Assembly (NCBI GenBank): GCA_018400545.1
Contig: JAGYLT010000092.1
Span: 1-8,234, forward strand
Direction: 5' to 3'
From: Bacteroidales bacterium
GTDB lineage: Bacteria > Bacteroidota > Bacteroidia > Bacteroidales > 4484-276
Length of the DNA: 8,234 nucleotides
Below, one piece after another: positions 7,633-8,234 of the stretch. The translations under genes and the position numbers were made by a program. The notes beneath the pieces are model-generated. The model had not been told where the DNA came from. It did not search any database and was given only the letters and a program-made list of their open reading frames with translations. Numbering within the stretch: the first letter of the stretch is position 1; every line of letters begins with the position of its first letter.

Positions 7633-7654
7633 TAAGTTTTAGTGAATGAATAAA
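7633..7654 (-). promoter_or_regulatory. Leader motif TTTATTCA-N5-TAAAACTTA upstream of the S8 protease gene
   Basis: On minus, TTTATTCA and TAAAACTTA are separated by five bases and end four bases before the ATG. The same arrangement precedes the exported-protein gene at 3852. The overlapping TAGCTTTA (7651-7658) is one base from the Bacteroidota -7 consensus TAnnTTTG, but no clear -33 partner is visible and it would leave a very short leader. Function is inferred only from recurrence. Confidence 0.4.
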
Positions 7655-7693
7655 GCTAATTAAATAATGGTTTGAAATATTGAAAATTTAATA

Positions 7694-7719
7694 CGACCGG
7701 GCTGCAAAAAGCCCGGTCG
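7694..7719 (-). terminator. GC-rich stem-loop between the two T9SS cargo genes, possible terminator
   Basis: A perfect 9-bp stem (CGACCGGGC with GCCCGGTCG) encloses an 8-base loop. It lies about 40 bp downstream of the partial T9SS gene's stop codon. On the minus-strand transcript the stem is followed by UAUUAAAUUUU, which is U-rich but not a clean U-tract. It is probably a terminator or an mRNA 3'-end stabiliser. An attenuator for the following protease gene is a less likely alternative. Confidence 0.5.
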
Positions 7720-7760
7720 AAGTAATTGCGTATATAAAGCAGATTCAAGATGATAGTGTC

Positions 7761-8234
7761 TTATTTTTGGATAATCACCTTCTTGATCATGTTTACACCA
7801 TCCCCTTTAAGGTTGAGGTAATAAATGCCGTCAGGTTGATTTTTGAGTTGAATATCAAGCGTTCTCGATGTCCCAATGTATATTTTTTCGTTTGAATAAA
7901 CAACTTTACCAAGTGCATTCATCAGACTGAGATTGACCGGTTGGTCGCTAAGAGAATTGATCCTGATGCTGAAAACGCCGTCAGAGGGATTGGGAAATAC
8001 ATTTACTGTCCAGTTTTCTGTTATTTCGGAAATGCCGGTACAGTCGTCGAACTGGATGGTAATTTCATCGGTGTTTGAGCAGGTATTGCCATCCGTTACT
8101 TCAACCCAGAAAGTAGCAGTTCCGATACCTACTCCGGTGGTATCCACCGAAATAGTTTGTGTGGTTTCTCCGGTTGACCACAGATAGGTTGCGCCCGTGT
8201 TTCCGGCGTCAAGGAGTACAGTTTCGTTGGCGCA
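7761..8234 (-). CDS. T9SS-sorted secreted protein, C-terminal part only
   Basis: The frame is open to the window edge, so about 157 codons of the C-terminus are present and the N-terminus is missing. The first visible residues (CANETVLLDAG, then YLWSTGETTQTI) form the end of a PKD/Ig-like module like those in cell-surface adhesins. A short linker (DDCTGISEI) leads into a T9SS type-A sorting domain over the last 80 or so residues, with FPNPSDGVF, NALGKVVYS, NQPDGIYYLNLKG and a basic VIIQK end. The same order of modules closes the S8 protease, which starts about 130 bp downstream on the same strand. The two genes therefore look like tandem cargo genes that share their 3' ends by duplication. 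The catalytic or binding part lies outside the window, so no enzymatic role can be given. The GTG at 8145-8147 is internal, not the start. Confidence 0.9.
   Translation of the reverse strand, partial: CANETVLLDAGNTGATYLWSTGETTQTISVDTTGVGIGTATFWVEVTDGNTCSNTDEITIQFDDCTGISEITENWTVNVFPNPSDGVFSIRINSLSDQPVNLSLMNALGKVVYSNEKIYIGTSRTLDIQLKNQPDGIYYLNLKGDGVNMIKKVIIQK
8095..8234 (-). repeat. Duplicated Ig-like/linker module, copy 2 (partial T9SS gene)
   Basis: This is the partner of 4441-4580, ungapped over 140 bp with about 71% identity by hand count. The match reaches the window edge, so the duplicated region may extend further upstream. The reading frame and motif order are conserved between the copies. 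Confidence 0.8.

Noticed and set aside
7629..7760. Bacteroidota -33/-7 promoter for the S8 protease
   Set aside because: Only a one-mismatch -7-like sequence that overlaps the leader motif is visible, with no -33 element at suitable spacing. It is too weak to call as a promoter.
1..8234. CRISPR array, tRNA, rRNA or riboswitch
   Set aside because: I saw no regularly spaced direct repeats, cloverleaf-like segments or conserved RNA cores on either strand by eye. A covariance-model search would be the decisive check.

Overview
The window looks like a fragment of a Bacteroidota chromosome. Moderate GC, AT-rich leaders without clear Shine-Dalgarno sequences, and two type IX secretion (T9SS) type-A C-terminal sorting domains all point there. 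Order and genus cannot be read from the sequence. Every recognisable gene is on the minus strand, so the reading order runs from high to low coordinates.

From the high end: (i) 8234-7761 is the C-terminal part of a T9SS-sorted protein whose N-terminus lies beyond the window. (ii) 7760-7629 is a short intergenic spacer with a GC-rich stem-loop and a leader motif. (iii) 7628-4110 is a complete 1172-residue secreted subtilisin-family (S8) protease. It has a propeptide-like region, a catalytic domain, an FN3-like domain, an Ig/ASH-like domain interrupted by a GEVED domain, PKD/Ig-like modules and a T9SS sorting domain. (iv) 4059-4020 is a strong, almost symmetrical hairpin terminator. (v) 3852-3577 is the first 92 codons of a small exported protein with a carboxypeptidase-regulatory-like beta-sandwich start, broken at 3577-3580. 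(vi) 3576-2954 is a GC-rich block (about 52-68% in the lines I counted, against about 45-48% next to it) with no recognisable gene. (vii) 2953-134 is a tricorn-like S41 protease that has lost its N-terminus, including any signal peptide and start codon. (viii) 133-1 is AT-rich downstream sequence.

The most striking structure is the 2950-3580 block. Both edges fall on a GATC tetranucleotide. On one side the tricorn-like gene lacks its beginning, and on the other a secreted protein lacks its end. These are two different genes, so a simple insertion into one gene cannot explain the arrangement. The pattern fits a chimera made at Sau3AI/MboI/DpnII-type ends (cloning, proximity ligation or assembly), although a real rearrangement is not excluded. 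The tricorn-like gene should therefore not be assumed to neighbour the S8 protease in the living genome.

Functionally, the S8 protease and the partial upstream protein are probably exported through the T9SS to the cell surface or medium, for extracellular protein use. The tricorn-like enzyme would process peptides, probably in the periplasm. I found no CRISPR array, tRNA, rRNA or transposase, and no convincing undescribed system. The points worth checking are the GATC-bounded block, a leader motif shared by two secreted-protein genes, the nested GEVED domain and the duplicated C-terminal modules.
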